Origin: Mesotaenium endlicherianum
Lineage: Eukaryota; Streptophyta; Zygnematophyceae; Zygnematales; Mesotaeniaceae
DNA length: 64,000 nucleotides
Direction of reading: 5' to 3'
NCBI GenBank assembly: GCA_009602735.1
Contig: WELA01004839.1
Location: 7,730 to 71,729 of the forward strand
A program made the translations under genes and the position numbers. The number at the start of each line of letters is the position of its first letter. Position 1 is the first letter of the stretch. Shown here piece after piece: positions 47,787 through 57,531 of the stretch. The notes beneath the pieces were generated by a model, which saw only the letters and a list, made by a program, of their open reading frames with translations, was not told the DNA's origin and searched no databases.

Positions 47787-48741
47787 TGTGTGTCAAATCT
47801 GAACACATGCATACATACATCTGTGCACATATATCACATCGCATGCACCTTGTGGCGTTGCGCTCTCTCCAGGAGCGCGCGAGCTTGGCTTGTGCCGCGC
47901 TTGCCGGCCCGTGCCAGCTGGAACGCAGCAGCCAACGAGAGTGCAGCCACACATGTGGGATCACAGTCCACGGCCCTCATGATGGCGCACCGATTGCGCC
48001 CGTATGTCAACACCTGCAAAATGGTCGCAAGCTTATGCTTGACTAAGTCATACGCATATGCACTCTGGTGCACAATATTATTGTATATATGACCACGACA
48101 AATCTCCCAGAGAAGCATCGACACCCCGTCACAGACAGACAGGGCTGTATGTGTGCGTGTGCACGTGTGTTCCCACAAGGACAGCTAGCACCAACAAAAG
48201 TACTGCCCCTAGATCATGTGCTTGAGAGAGAGTGTGTGTGTTTGTGCGCGTGTAACGCTCATGCTCATTGCCAAACAATTCTTTTTGCTGACATAAACAA
48301 CTTCTACGCCCTTCTTCCTCCCTCCCTCCTTGCTCCCTCTCTCCCCCATCTCCAAGAGTCATGTCAATGTACCTGACTCCCTTGGTGAAAAAATTTCATA
48401 GACCCAAGGAGGGGCTTATGAAGATGGGGAATGGTGGCAGAGAGACACACCTGGTTCACGTGCGTGTTGATATGAGAAATGCACTCAAATGATGACGTGG
48501 CAATCCACAAACCCTGGCTTTCCTGCAGACGGCTGCACCTTTCGTCTTCTGTCCTGATGGCAAATTCGGGCCTATATTTGTCCAGAGAAGGGTCATCCTT
48601 CGTTTTGGGATCTCCCAAACCAGGTTCAACCCCAACTCTGTGCACAGGCAAGCTCTCCGCAACCCCTGTGACTGTCTTCACTGATTTTTCTGCCTCCTCC
48701 CGTTTCTCGACAGGAACAGTCTGCTTGACGCTCAAATTCAT
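42313..48741 (-). CDS. TTC38: TTC38-type tetratricopeptide repeat protein, nine exons
   Basis: Exons in gene order: 48741-48451, 48013-47849, 47311-47219, 46689-46588, 46327-46178, 45305-45211, 44458-44323, 43702-43595, 42435-42313. All phases agree and give about 420 residues, close to the ~470 of human TTC38 and its plant relatives. Family signatures in order: SSFECISHINTHVNQVLTYG, YEVAVLESILAWSRG, RRFPRDLGALKRAQTLAFY, GRAFVDGMRAFALLECGRA, HDAWAQHALCHVLHD, ASWSSCCSFMYIHNWWHMAL, LEAWQPPCPQQAVLDIYD, NALGLLLRLDLRD, and the C-terminal DLLLELLVVWALARL. These are helical TPR-like pairs; the HNWWH motif is typical of the family. Molecular role is not established; TPR proteins act as binding scaffolds. 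The ATG at 48741 gives an N-terminal extension of about 60 residues of unknown kind and may not be the true start, because a CAG acceptor lies just upstream. Introns are rich in CA/TG tracts. Confidence 0.9.
42974..43031 (+). repeat. (GGA)n trinucleotide tract in last TTC38 intron
   Basis: Almost pure GGA repeats on the + strand. It lies in the intron between exons 8 and 9 of the TTC38 gene. Runs of G in threes could form quadruplex-like structures in the non-template strand. Confidence 0.9.
46947..46952. other. Assembly gap with duplicated flank
   Basis: Six N separate two copies of the same 22 bases (CCGCCTCCCCCCCCTCCCGGAT). The contig ends probably overlap and were not merged. The gap lies in the intron between exons 3 and 4 of the TTC38 gene and does not affect its coding sequence. 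Confidence 0.9.
47741..47783. repeat. (TA)n microsatellite in TTC38 intron
   Basis: About 42 bases of TA dinucleotides, flanked by TG/TA and CA/TA-alternating sequence, between exons 2 and 3. Confidence 0.95.
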
Positions 48742-49249
48742 TCCTTCGGATGTCTGAGAGAAAAAGATACGTTTCGACATACATGGAGCTCAGAATTTTT
48801 TTCCAAATAACAAGAATTGCAAGAAGCAGGTCGAATGGCTTCTGCAAAGCATATTGCAACGAGATATCCAGGCAAGATATAGCCAATAACGGAAAAGTTA
48901 CCATTGAATGAGGGCAACACAACCATGTATAGAGTATGATGGAACGAGTATTATAACTTCTTTCATAATACAGCACGTTACACAACCATTGCTCACAGAT
49001 TTCTTCGGCGAACTGTTAAAGAAGAAACCGTCTCACGATTGAAGTCTTCGGCCAATTCATTCCACCCGACCCGATGGACGAGCTTTTAACAGCTGTTGAG
49101 AATCATCTCGCCCGGCACTGTTTGCTCATGCACCTCCTACCAAATTGTCATGCGTCTTGTCAGGAATTTAGGCGTGTGAAATTATGTGAGCCCGTGTTAG
49201 GTATACATTTAGCACGCGTAAATACACATGTCAAACCAAGTTAAACAAG
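48742..49249. other. Upstream of TTC38; no gene recognised
   Basis: AT-rich sequence upstream of the first recognised TTC38 exon. It would hold the promoter and perhaps a further 5' exon. No clear motif is seen. Confidence 0.35.
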
Positions 49250-50650
49250 TTGGCAAATCGATATCGCAACTGCTATCCACCTGACGGTGCCGCCCGGGCA
49301 GCGCAAGTCACGGCCGCCCAGGTACGGAAAGTCAGCGTTTACTCACCTATCAAAGGACTAAGTTATCTAAGTCAGCGGTTAGGTCAAAGGCATTATCACT
49401 GTCAAAGTGGTCATGACACATCAAACCCCACCCAGGGATGGATGGGGATTTGGACGGAGTGGTCAGCCAAAAGGCTAGGGGCCTGAAACCATAAATGAGC
49501 TAGCCCAACAAGTGCCAAGTAAGGTACTTATCAATCGGCTATCTAAGTCAAGTACAGCAGGGATGTTGCAGAGGCGTTGTGTGCCACCTCGGCCAAGACC
49601 CTCGAGTGACTAGCCACGGCTTGAGTGTTCATCTCAAACGCTGCCAGCCGCCAGCCACATAGGCGTGATTGTCAGCTGAAAGGCTAAGCAGTCACGCGCG
49701 ACAGTCACAAGGCGTGCATGCATGCTAAGTGACAACTTCTAAGCTGTTTGAGGGCTGCTAGGTAAGGACGGCATGCAAGCTAGGTGCTGTGACTAAGCAC
49801 TGGCATTCTCGAGAGAGGATAATGTGTGGTGTTTGCGAAAGGCACGAGTCCTGCCTGAAGCTGCCTCATTCTTGCTCGCATCGTTGTCAAGAAAACTGAA
49901 TAAGCACAGGTACAGAAGGAAAGGAGAAGAAAGAGCGCAAAGAAGAAGGAGTTCCCAAGGCCACAAAAGAGCCGAGGCGCTACGCTTATGCCGACGTTGG
50001 AAGATTTCTTCTCACTGTATCATAGAAAGGTTAGACCTCAAGAGTTTCCAAGAGGGGATCTCGCTGGTAGAAAGTAGAGAATTGCAAAATAGAATCTGTT
50101 AGGAGACTAGCACAGATTCGGCTCAAACACCACAAGCGTGCAAAAGTCACTTAAAATGGTGAGTGCTATGTTAGTTTCAAGTTCTCAGAAGTCTCAACTG
50201 TTGAATTGCTGATAGCAAGACTAGTATTAACAAGTAAAGCTTTCAGTGAAGAACTGAGTGAGCCCAGCCAAGCAGTGAAGAATTCTTGAGGCGCGGTGTT
50301 AAGCGAAGAGCTCAGACCAGGGCAACATAGATGTGCAGTTCCAGAGTTTTGTAAGCTGTGACTTGATGAAAGTTAAGCGAAATCCTTGAAAGGCAATTTT
50401 TTCTGAATCTGTCATTGCCTGTTAAGCTGCTTAGACGTGATTTTTGCAAACTTCAAATTTGTTCATTTTGTAAACCCTCAACTCAGGGGAAAGCCTGTGT
50501 AAAAGAAAGACGCTTCTGTCCTTGTAAGGGAAACTGAGGATAAGCTATACTTTTCGAAAATTTCTACTAAGAGTTGGTTGTGTTGAATGAGGAACTGGTT
50601 GGGCATGGGAAGCACCGAGTGTGGGATGCCTTACCGCATAATGTAAGTGC
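49250..50650 (+). repeat. Unclassified interspersed repeat, copy B
   Basis: Homologous to the minus strand of 36050-37450. The segment 49915-50160 keeps the purine-rich stretch, the PTLEDF peptide and the HLKW-plus-splice-donor boundary. The frame is interrupted by stops, so this copy is decayed. No terminal repeats or target-site duplication could be recognised. Ends are approximate. Confidence 0.6.
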
Positions 50651-51907
50651 AGGAAGACCAGGAATAGGTCAAACCCCAGCTAGTCTGTCACCGACACACG
50701 TGCAAAAGTCGATCAGCCCGGTTGATCCCCTCGTGCAGCAACGCACCGACCAAACGACCAGGGAATTCCCGCACGCGAGAAGAATCGCCGACACGTCGAC
50801 CAGGTTGAAGTGCTAAGAAACCACGCTCGTGCCAGGGGTCCGACGCTGTTAGGCACGACAATGTTGATATGCAATACAAAAAGCTTCAGAATTATTTCTG
50901 AATCTGGTCGGTTGTTCTCTGAAACCGTGACCGTTGGCTAGAGGATGCATGTTTTCGCAATACATGGTGTAACCGAGAGAGAGGCCTGACGGTAGGTCGT
51001 AGAAAATCAAAATTCTGAGTAAGATGCCTGGAAGCACGACTTATCCGTCCGGACTCTCTTAAAGATACGTCTCCATGGCTCCACAGCCGTATTATCCTGT
51101 TGTAGCAATCTATCTTGGTAGGACTAAGGGTATCGCTGTTACGTGTGAGCAGCGCTTGCAGGATTACATCTGGTTTTAGTGCAGTCTCGAGGTCGTGCAC
51201 ATGTGCAAGAAGCCAGTAGACCAGAAAATATGGAAGTTTGTATCACGTCTACAGTCCTACCCATCAACTCAGAAGGGTAGGCGCTTGGATTCTGCTTTCG
51301 TTCCGTGGTACGCAACCTGCGCAGAGGGAGGCTCTTTTCTTCCACTGCTGTGTGTGTTTCTTCCTGTTGAGATAGATACCTCCTCGTTTGAGATTATTTT
51401 TGTTTGGTGTCAAAATGTTTCTAGTCTCTGGATAATTGCTCGACAAAGCAGGGAAGCATTTCAACATTCAGGTCTTTGTTCCGGTCAATAAGTGTATAGC
51501 TGAGCGTGTATCTTATGTAGTTTTATTCCGGGCAGGGTTGCTAGAGGTTCTTTTCGACTCACAGAAACAGTGTGCAGTTCTGCGTGATTATGGGGTTCAT
51601 TTATGGTGGATCGTGGTGTCTTCATTTCTTGCAGGTGCACAACAGTGCCCTGGATTGGGGAAGAATGGGAGGAGGATAAAATGGTGCAGAGAGTTGGCGT
51701 GTCTTACGTTATCTGTGCTGTAGACGTTTCTACCGGTATCAATTAGCCCGGAGATAGTTGGTTCGAAGTTGGCAGGGGCTTCTTCACAAGGTATTTCTTT
51801 TGCAACTTTTTTTTAGTACCTTCAACCACTGGCAAGAGAGGTACAAGTGATCGATGGAGCTTGGCAGGACAGCTTCAAGTTGCACTAGACAAGGTTTTTC
51901 TTCCCAG
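50651..51907. other. No gene recognised; possible 5' part of the next gene
   Basis: Moderately AT-rich. Plus-strand frames at 51195-51491 and 51436-51723 have no recognisable domain. They could include 5' exons or leader of the gene at 51908-52750, but I see no signal that settles it. Confidence 0.3.
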
Positions 51908-52750
51908 CAAGTACTGCGATCCAATGTGTGGGAGTTGCTCATCATGTTGGAAGCTCTGCCTGACAGACCTCCTAAGGGGACGAAGGTCCACGAGCTCGTC
52001 AACTTCATCAAGCAATATCACACTGACAGCTTGGGCCACGAGTCCATTCCCTTTTATGTGAGTATTCTGTCGTAGAGCAAACACAATTTGTTTTCTCTTG
52101 TTTGGTTTTGTCGTATAGAATCTAGATAACTTTGCTGTTGAGCAGACCTTGATTTTGACAGCATCCCTTTGCTGGCGGGTGTTGCTGGCAGCTCTGCACT
52201 TTCGACGGGGAGTTGGTGGAGTGGGTGGCAGGGGACGATGATGTTGAGCAGCATGCTACTCTCGTTCCTCTTGGATCTGAGAAATGGACGCAAGAGGAAG
52301 TTTTCTTCTACGTCATGGTGCCCTCGGTAGAACAACAGGAGGACCGGGGAATTAAGGTTGACTTTACAGGATTGCAATTCAATCATATCGACATTCCTCG
52401 CTTCAACTTCAATCTGGGTGAGTAGCTCTCTATCCGTGCAGCCAAGAAGGCCTTGTTTTGCTTGTGAAAGCGCTTGTGGAGAAGTTAGTAACAACATAGT
52501 ACCTTCTTTTTCTTCTTCATCTGGGATGACATTTAACATATCCTGACGAGCACAAGAACAACTTGGGTACGGGGTGATGCACATTGCAGATGCGAGCAAC
52601 CAGATGCCCAAGACGCTTGCCGCTCCCAAGATTGAGGTGCTTGGGAAGAAGAAAACAGCGGATATTTTAGACGCCCACTGGAGGCATCCAGGGATGCATT
52701 GCCGCTCTCGCCCTTTGCCAGCTGGCAACAGCAGGTGCTGTGCAATCTAG
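51908..52750 (+). CDS. Spliced gene of unknown family, three exons seen
   Basis: Exons 51908-52057, 52192-52417 and 52591 onward join in phase with consensus splice sites (TTCTTCCCAG acceptor; GTGAGT donors twice). The first encodes WELLIMLEALPDRPPKGTKV and FIKQYHTDSLGHESIPFY. The second encodes LCTFDGELVEWVAGDDD, KWTQEEVFFYVMVPSVEQQE and VDFTGLQFNHIDIPRFNFN. The third starts DASNQMPKTLAAPKIEVLGK. Read straight on, the third exon stops at 52748-52750. An alternative is further splicing into 52951-53029, because a clean donor (52771) and acceptor (52950) frame that step. The protein looks globular and soluble, with a charged helix followed by beta-rich sequence, and no transmembrane segment. 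I do not recognise the family. The start and the 3' end are both open. Confidence 0.5.
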
Positions 52751-54626
52751 GCTGGAGGAATTGTTGGGCAGGTAGGTTAGCTTTTTAAAGTGCCTTTTCA
52801 ACTCATTTGAAACTTGTGAGCTTGCGCAAATCAATGGCTCCGTTGACGTCTTCCAGTGCCAGCTCTCTTGTGAAGTTCTATGCCTGTCAGAGGGATGGCG
52901 CTCCTTTGCCTCTGATGTGCTTACATTCTGTTGTGGTTCATTTCTTGCAGATTGCATATTTTATTTCAAGCTCAAGGAGTGGCGTGTGATGAGGAGGAAT
53001 CGTTTTTTAATTCAGGGCTGCTGGATTGACCACGAGTGGTGCAGGGTAGATTTCAGGTAGGTGTCACTTGAAGGGGAAAATATGACTTTCTTCAAGGGAT
53101 TGTACATAGTTTAGGCCGTTTTATAGACGGTCACAGATCATTGTCTCGCTGGTCTTTAGCAGGTGATCAGGATTTAGGTTGAGGTCAACAAAAAGAGTAG
53201 TTTCTTTTGCTGGTTATGTGATGTTTTTAACCCAAAAGCGCTCATGATGTTTTTGGACACCGGGCTGGTAGTTACGGTGCAGCCAATGACTTCTGGAAGG
53301 GTAGCTCGCTGCTGCCTTAGAGGAGACAGGAATTAGCTTCATTTCTTGAGCTCTGCATGTGGATTACTCGCTCAAGTGACGTCCGTGTGCTATCTGCAGT
53401 ATGAGCTGGCATTCTCTCTTGTCATGTTTCTTAGGACCTTGAGCGCACGTTTGTATAAACTCCATCCATGTTCCTCTTTGAATGCATGTGACCTGAGACT
53501 TGTATATGTTATGTTCTGGTACTCGAAGCGGCTTGAAGTCTTTGCGCCTGCTTGGAAGCCTGTGCTACTTTGGCCAATTCAATTTATATATAGAACTTTC
53601 TCGTGATTGTTCTGGTCTGTTGCTCAAGCCCATTCCAACTCGTATATCTCTTAGTGATTGACGCTAGCTTAGATTAACCAGCTGGCCAATATGCGTTTGG
53701 AGCTTACATTAATGACTACTTCTAGGGTGCTGATGTAAAAGCCTGGCTGGCACTGCTCTAGAGGGTGATAAAAAGAGAACAAGCTGTAAAACACTGCACC
53801 TGCCCCTGAGATGAACGTCTATTGGTGGGGGAAAGAGTATGGTGACAATAAGTATGACATGATTCGTCATATAATGGATACGATAATATGATGAGTCATC
53901 AAAAAAAGCAGCGCTCTTTTATTGTTCAGGGTGCCAGGCGTAGACAACGCAATGGATATAGTGTATTGTCACAGGCCACGAATTTCTTGCGGGCAACAGT
54001 CGTCTTTTTTTCTTCCTTTTTTTTCTGTGAGATATGCAGCAGTAGAGGGGGAGAGTGCTGCATCTCGGTTGACCTGACAAATGGTGCTGCTTTGCCATGT
54101 GTCATGCAGCTTGCCTCCCAGCTGGCCGCCGCAATGTTCCTGCTGTATCTCCAAGTCAGATTTGCCTTGCACGCTTGGTGGTCGTCATCTTCCTCATTCC
54201 AAGTAAGAGCTCTCTCGTCCTCGTTTGTCAGCAGGGTAAAAGACCGAATTTGGAATATAAGATTGTGTTAAAAAACAATTGTACACGCATACAGCGACAT
54301 ACTGCAAAAGTGGCCCAAAGGGGCGGGCTTCTGTGGAAATAACTTGCAGAACTTGTGTGCATGCATGAGTGCACATACGCGTGCACATGCTTGCCTGCGT
54401 ACAACATACACACGCGTGCGCGCGCACACATACACAGACACACACACACAATCGCGCGCACGTGTAGGTGTTTATTCATCACGGATTGTTCATATGCACC
54501 GTGCATGCGAGGTATTCCTGCAACGTACAATTGCTGCCGTCATGACCCGTATATGTAAGAGCTATACTCAGCCCCCCCCCCCCACGTGTCAGGCCAACAG
54601 AGGACGCGTTTGCCAGGTGTAAGCAG
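52751..54626. other. No gene recognised; possible further exons
   Basis: Contains a possible exon at 52951-53056 between a CAG acceptor and a GTAGGT donor, readable in two frames. CA/TG-rich DNA follows at 54340-54480, and a run of C ends near 54580. Nothing else is recognised. Confidence 0.3.
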
Positions 54627-54706
54627 GTGAAGGACGTCTATGCGTCGCGGGAGGGCGGCTACGACGGCCGCTGCACCGTGCCCATGCTCTGGGACGGCCA
54701 GAGCAG
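54627..54706 (+). CDS. Lone exon of a glutathionyl-hydroquinone reductase (ECM4/YqjG type)
   Basis: An 80-base exon between a CAG acceptor and a GT donor encodes VKDVYASREGGYDGRCTVPM followed by LWDGQSR. This matches the segment of Xi-class (omega-like) glutathione transferases that reads roughly (L/V)KD.Y....P.Y.GR.TVP.LWD, which lies between the catalytic cysteine strand and the NNES.EI helix. These enzymes reduce glutathionyl-hydroquinones with glutathione. I searched both sides by eye for the next expected piece (NNES/SNES...EIIRM) and for the upstream cysteine motif and found neither. The exon is therefore either part of a gene with very long introns or a stranded remnant. Confidence 0.6.
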
Positions 54707-55929
54707 GTGTACTCTCCTTAAACTCCGAACCTTGAACCTTAAACCTTAACCGTGAAACCCTTAGATGGACCCTTGCGTTTCCTGCAGCTGCTTTTCTTTG
54801 TTTGCTCTCGCGTGCATATACATGTATAGGATATATGCATGTGCGTACATCCATGCGCATGTGTACTTATGTGTGTACTTGCATTTGCACCTACCAATTC
54901 ACCGACAANCCCCCCCCCCCCCCCCCCCCAAACAGTTGTCTTCAGGGCCTCGCACGCACCGGCCACGCAAGGAGCAAGACGCCAGGTGCCATCCTCAAAG
55001 AGCGCACACGCGAGCCTGCAGGCTGCGCAGGCTTGCGACTCTGCAGGAGCCCTATATCCCTGGTCCCCCCTCCTTACTTGCTGCTAAACTCCCCCATTCC
55101 CCCCAGCCTCCACTCTCCTTGCGCGCGTGGTGCTTGCCAGGTGGCTTGTGACTATGAAGAGTGATGTGGCCAGGGCTATTCTTTGAATTTTTGCAGGCTT
55201 AGGTGCCGGGCTTGGGGTTTCTGGCTTGGGGCTCCTTTGGGTCTGTTGCCTGTCGTCTGTTGCTGCCCATCATCTGTGAGGTCAGTTTGTCTTGCTTGCG
55301 GGCTGCTTGGCCATCTTGCTGGCGGCCAGGGAATGGGCTGCCAGTCGGGCGCTGCCTTGCTGGCGTGAGTAGGCTGACCCCTTGCCTTCATGGCGTGGAT
55401 AGACTTACCGCTTGCCTCTTTGCATGGCTGGCTGAGAAGGTGACAGGGGCTGCACAGCAAGACACCCACCTTTAAGGGGGGACTGGAGGCTCCCCCCCTG
55501 TCGTGGGCGGCGACAAAGGTGAGCCCTAAGACAGGTGGCAGCATTTCCTTGGCTCCTGCTTTGACGCCGGCCGCGGCTGCCAACCAGGGGTACGTCTGTT
55601 ACTGCTCACACTGCCGCCCACTTTTGCTTCCTGCCTGCCTCCCCCCTGCTTCGTGCTCCCACTCCCTGGGCTCCCCTCCTTGTCGCCCCTGCCTCCCCCT
55701 TCTGTTGGTGTTCTTGTGTGGGCCTTTGCATCCTGGCACTATCATTCATCACTTGTATGTATGTGCAGGGTGTTCCTATAAGACTGATCTGCTTTCCAAT
55801 CGACAACATGACACGTTACAATGAGGTATGGTAGATATTTGCCTTCATAATCAAATGTGTACCCTTCTTATGCACGGCCATCACATCCTTTAGTAAGGAT
55901 TCACATTTTCCCCCTCTTTGCTTTTACTT
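54707..55929. other. No gene recognised; poly-C tract and simple sequence
   Basis: Begins with a degenerate CCTTAAAC-like stretch (54717-54765). It contains a run of about 20 C after a single N (54909-54929), then G/T- and C-rich sequence to about 55740 with frames that look compositional. Confidence 0.35.
54910..54929. repeat. Poly-C run of about 20 bases
   Basis: Homopolymer directly after a single N at 54909. The true length is uncertain because the assembly was unsure here. Confidence 0.85.
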
Positions 55930-56171
55930 ACACAGAGTACACATTACAAAGTGCAGGAAGAAGACCTTGTTCCTCCTGTAGTTGTTGGTGCGGAATTTCG
56001 AAGGAAAAATTGTTGATAGATACTATCAATGATGATGTTGTGCTGGGACGGTATGAGACTGATGTGAAGTCGAGTAATCAACAGAAGTTCTCCATAAGAT
56101 GCTCTGCGGAAGGTTGTATATGGCGTGTTTTCGCTTCTCAAGAGCACAAGGGACGTTCTTTTGTCATATGA
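55930..56171 (+). pseudogene. MULE (Mutator-like) transposase fragment, N-terminal DNA-binding domain
   Basis: The frame ending at 56171 reads KLLIDTINDDVVLGRYETDV, then NQQKFSIRCSAEGCIWRVFA and KGRSFVI. This is the pattern of the N-terminal zinc-type domain found before MULE transposase cores (C-x4-C-x-W followed by K....F.I). Just upstream, VVVGAEFRRKN fits the preceding part of the same domain but in another frame, so a frameshift separates them. No DDE core or terminal inverted repeats were recognised downstream. An old DNA-transposon remnant. Confidence 0.55.
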
Positions 56172-57531
56172 GGACAATCAGCAGACGTCCATCTAAGCCT
56201 TCAGAAAAGTAGCTGGTGGGCAATTGTTACAGTGCACAGAGTCACCAACACATCAATCGCGATTCAGGCTACTCAAAATTTTGCCTACCTCAAGGACTCA
56301 GAGGAAGGTGACATGAACACCAATTATTTGCTCATGATGGATCTTGTGGAGGTTTTTTTGCTTGTTTATCTTAACAGTTCGTAAATGAGCTCGTCTCATG
56401 TATCGTAACTGCCAAGCCACATTTGAACGAGTCTATTGCAATTGGTAACTGCACCTATGCTGTCCACACTCACCATGCCAAGTCTAACTACCCTTAAGTA
56501 GGACAAGTATGCCGAGATTTCCACATAGCGTTTGCAAGAACCTCAATGCCTCATGTGCCAAAAATCTGAACACCACCCATTCAAGTTATATCGAGAAGGT
56601 TCGAATGCTCTTAATAATTATTTGGAAGAGTTTCAGCTTGTTGAGCGCCGGCTCAGCTGCGAGCTGTAGCAAGAGCACCTCAGTAGCGTGCAAGACTACG
56701 GGCACTCCTCATCTGGAGACAGGGAGAAGGTGCAGAGTAACATTTGAAGCAGAAGATTATGACCGCATGAGGACTCACCACAAATTAACATTGCATACTT
56801 GCATATAGCCGCATGCATTCACCGAGCCTCACACACACACAGGACTCCTGATTGTTTTGTCTTTACCTCAGAAAGGGACTCGATCACTTGCCAAGTGAAA
56901 AAATAGTCAATCATTTGAGTAACTTGTTCATGGTCAATCTCTCCTTTTGTACTTGGACATAGTTGGGCACCATAAATGACGCACTTGATTGAATCCCGAA
57001 GCACAACAAACACATTGACGTTGGAGCACGATTGACTATTGAGTGTCCGGCCGCTGCCTGCATTGATCGTTAATTTTAACTAATGCAAAGCGTGTGCAAG
57101 CACCTTATGTGAGCATAAACAGTTGCAAAGCTGGCGCTGCCCACATAAGAGGCGGGCTTTGTCTGTGTAGTGACTGCTTGGCCTACCCTGCCAGTGTCAC
57201 AATGGCAACATACTCATATATATATATTCCCGAAATAAATGGTTCTGTAAGAGCCTGCTGCTTTGCAATGCCAGACTCCCTTCGTTATTCCAAGAATGGA
57301 GGGAGATGAGGACTCTTCTCTCCTCTCGCGAAACGCCAAGGCCAACAATGGCGGCGCAGGATCATACGTAACCAGAGGTGTTGCATCGCAGCGCATCAAC
57401 GGCGCTGTGCTCACGTGCATCACCATTGCAAACTTTAGCGAGGCGCGCTCGAGCCGCGCTGAGGGCGACCTGGGAGTGACACTAGAGCCTCCCTCTTGAG
57501 GCTGTTCAGCCTGCACCCTACGCCCTACAAG
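56172..57531. other. No gene recognised; possible further MULE remnants
   Basis: Short frames on both strands. The part up to about 56800 may be decayed transposase. From 57200 on the sequence lies just beyond the 3' end of the antiporter gene and should hold its 3' untranslated region. Confidence 0.35.

Noticed and set aside
55176-55583. 135-codon minus-strand frame
   Set aside because: Ala/Pro/Gln composition without a recognisable pattern, overlapped by open frames on the plus strand; judged compositional.
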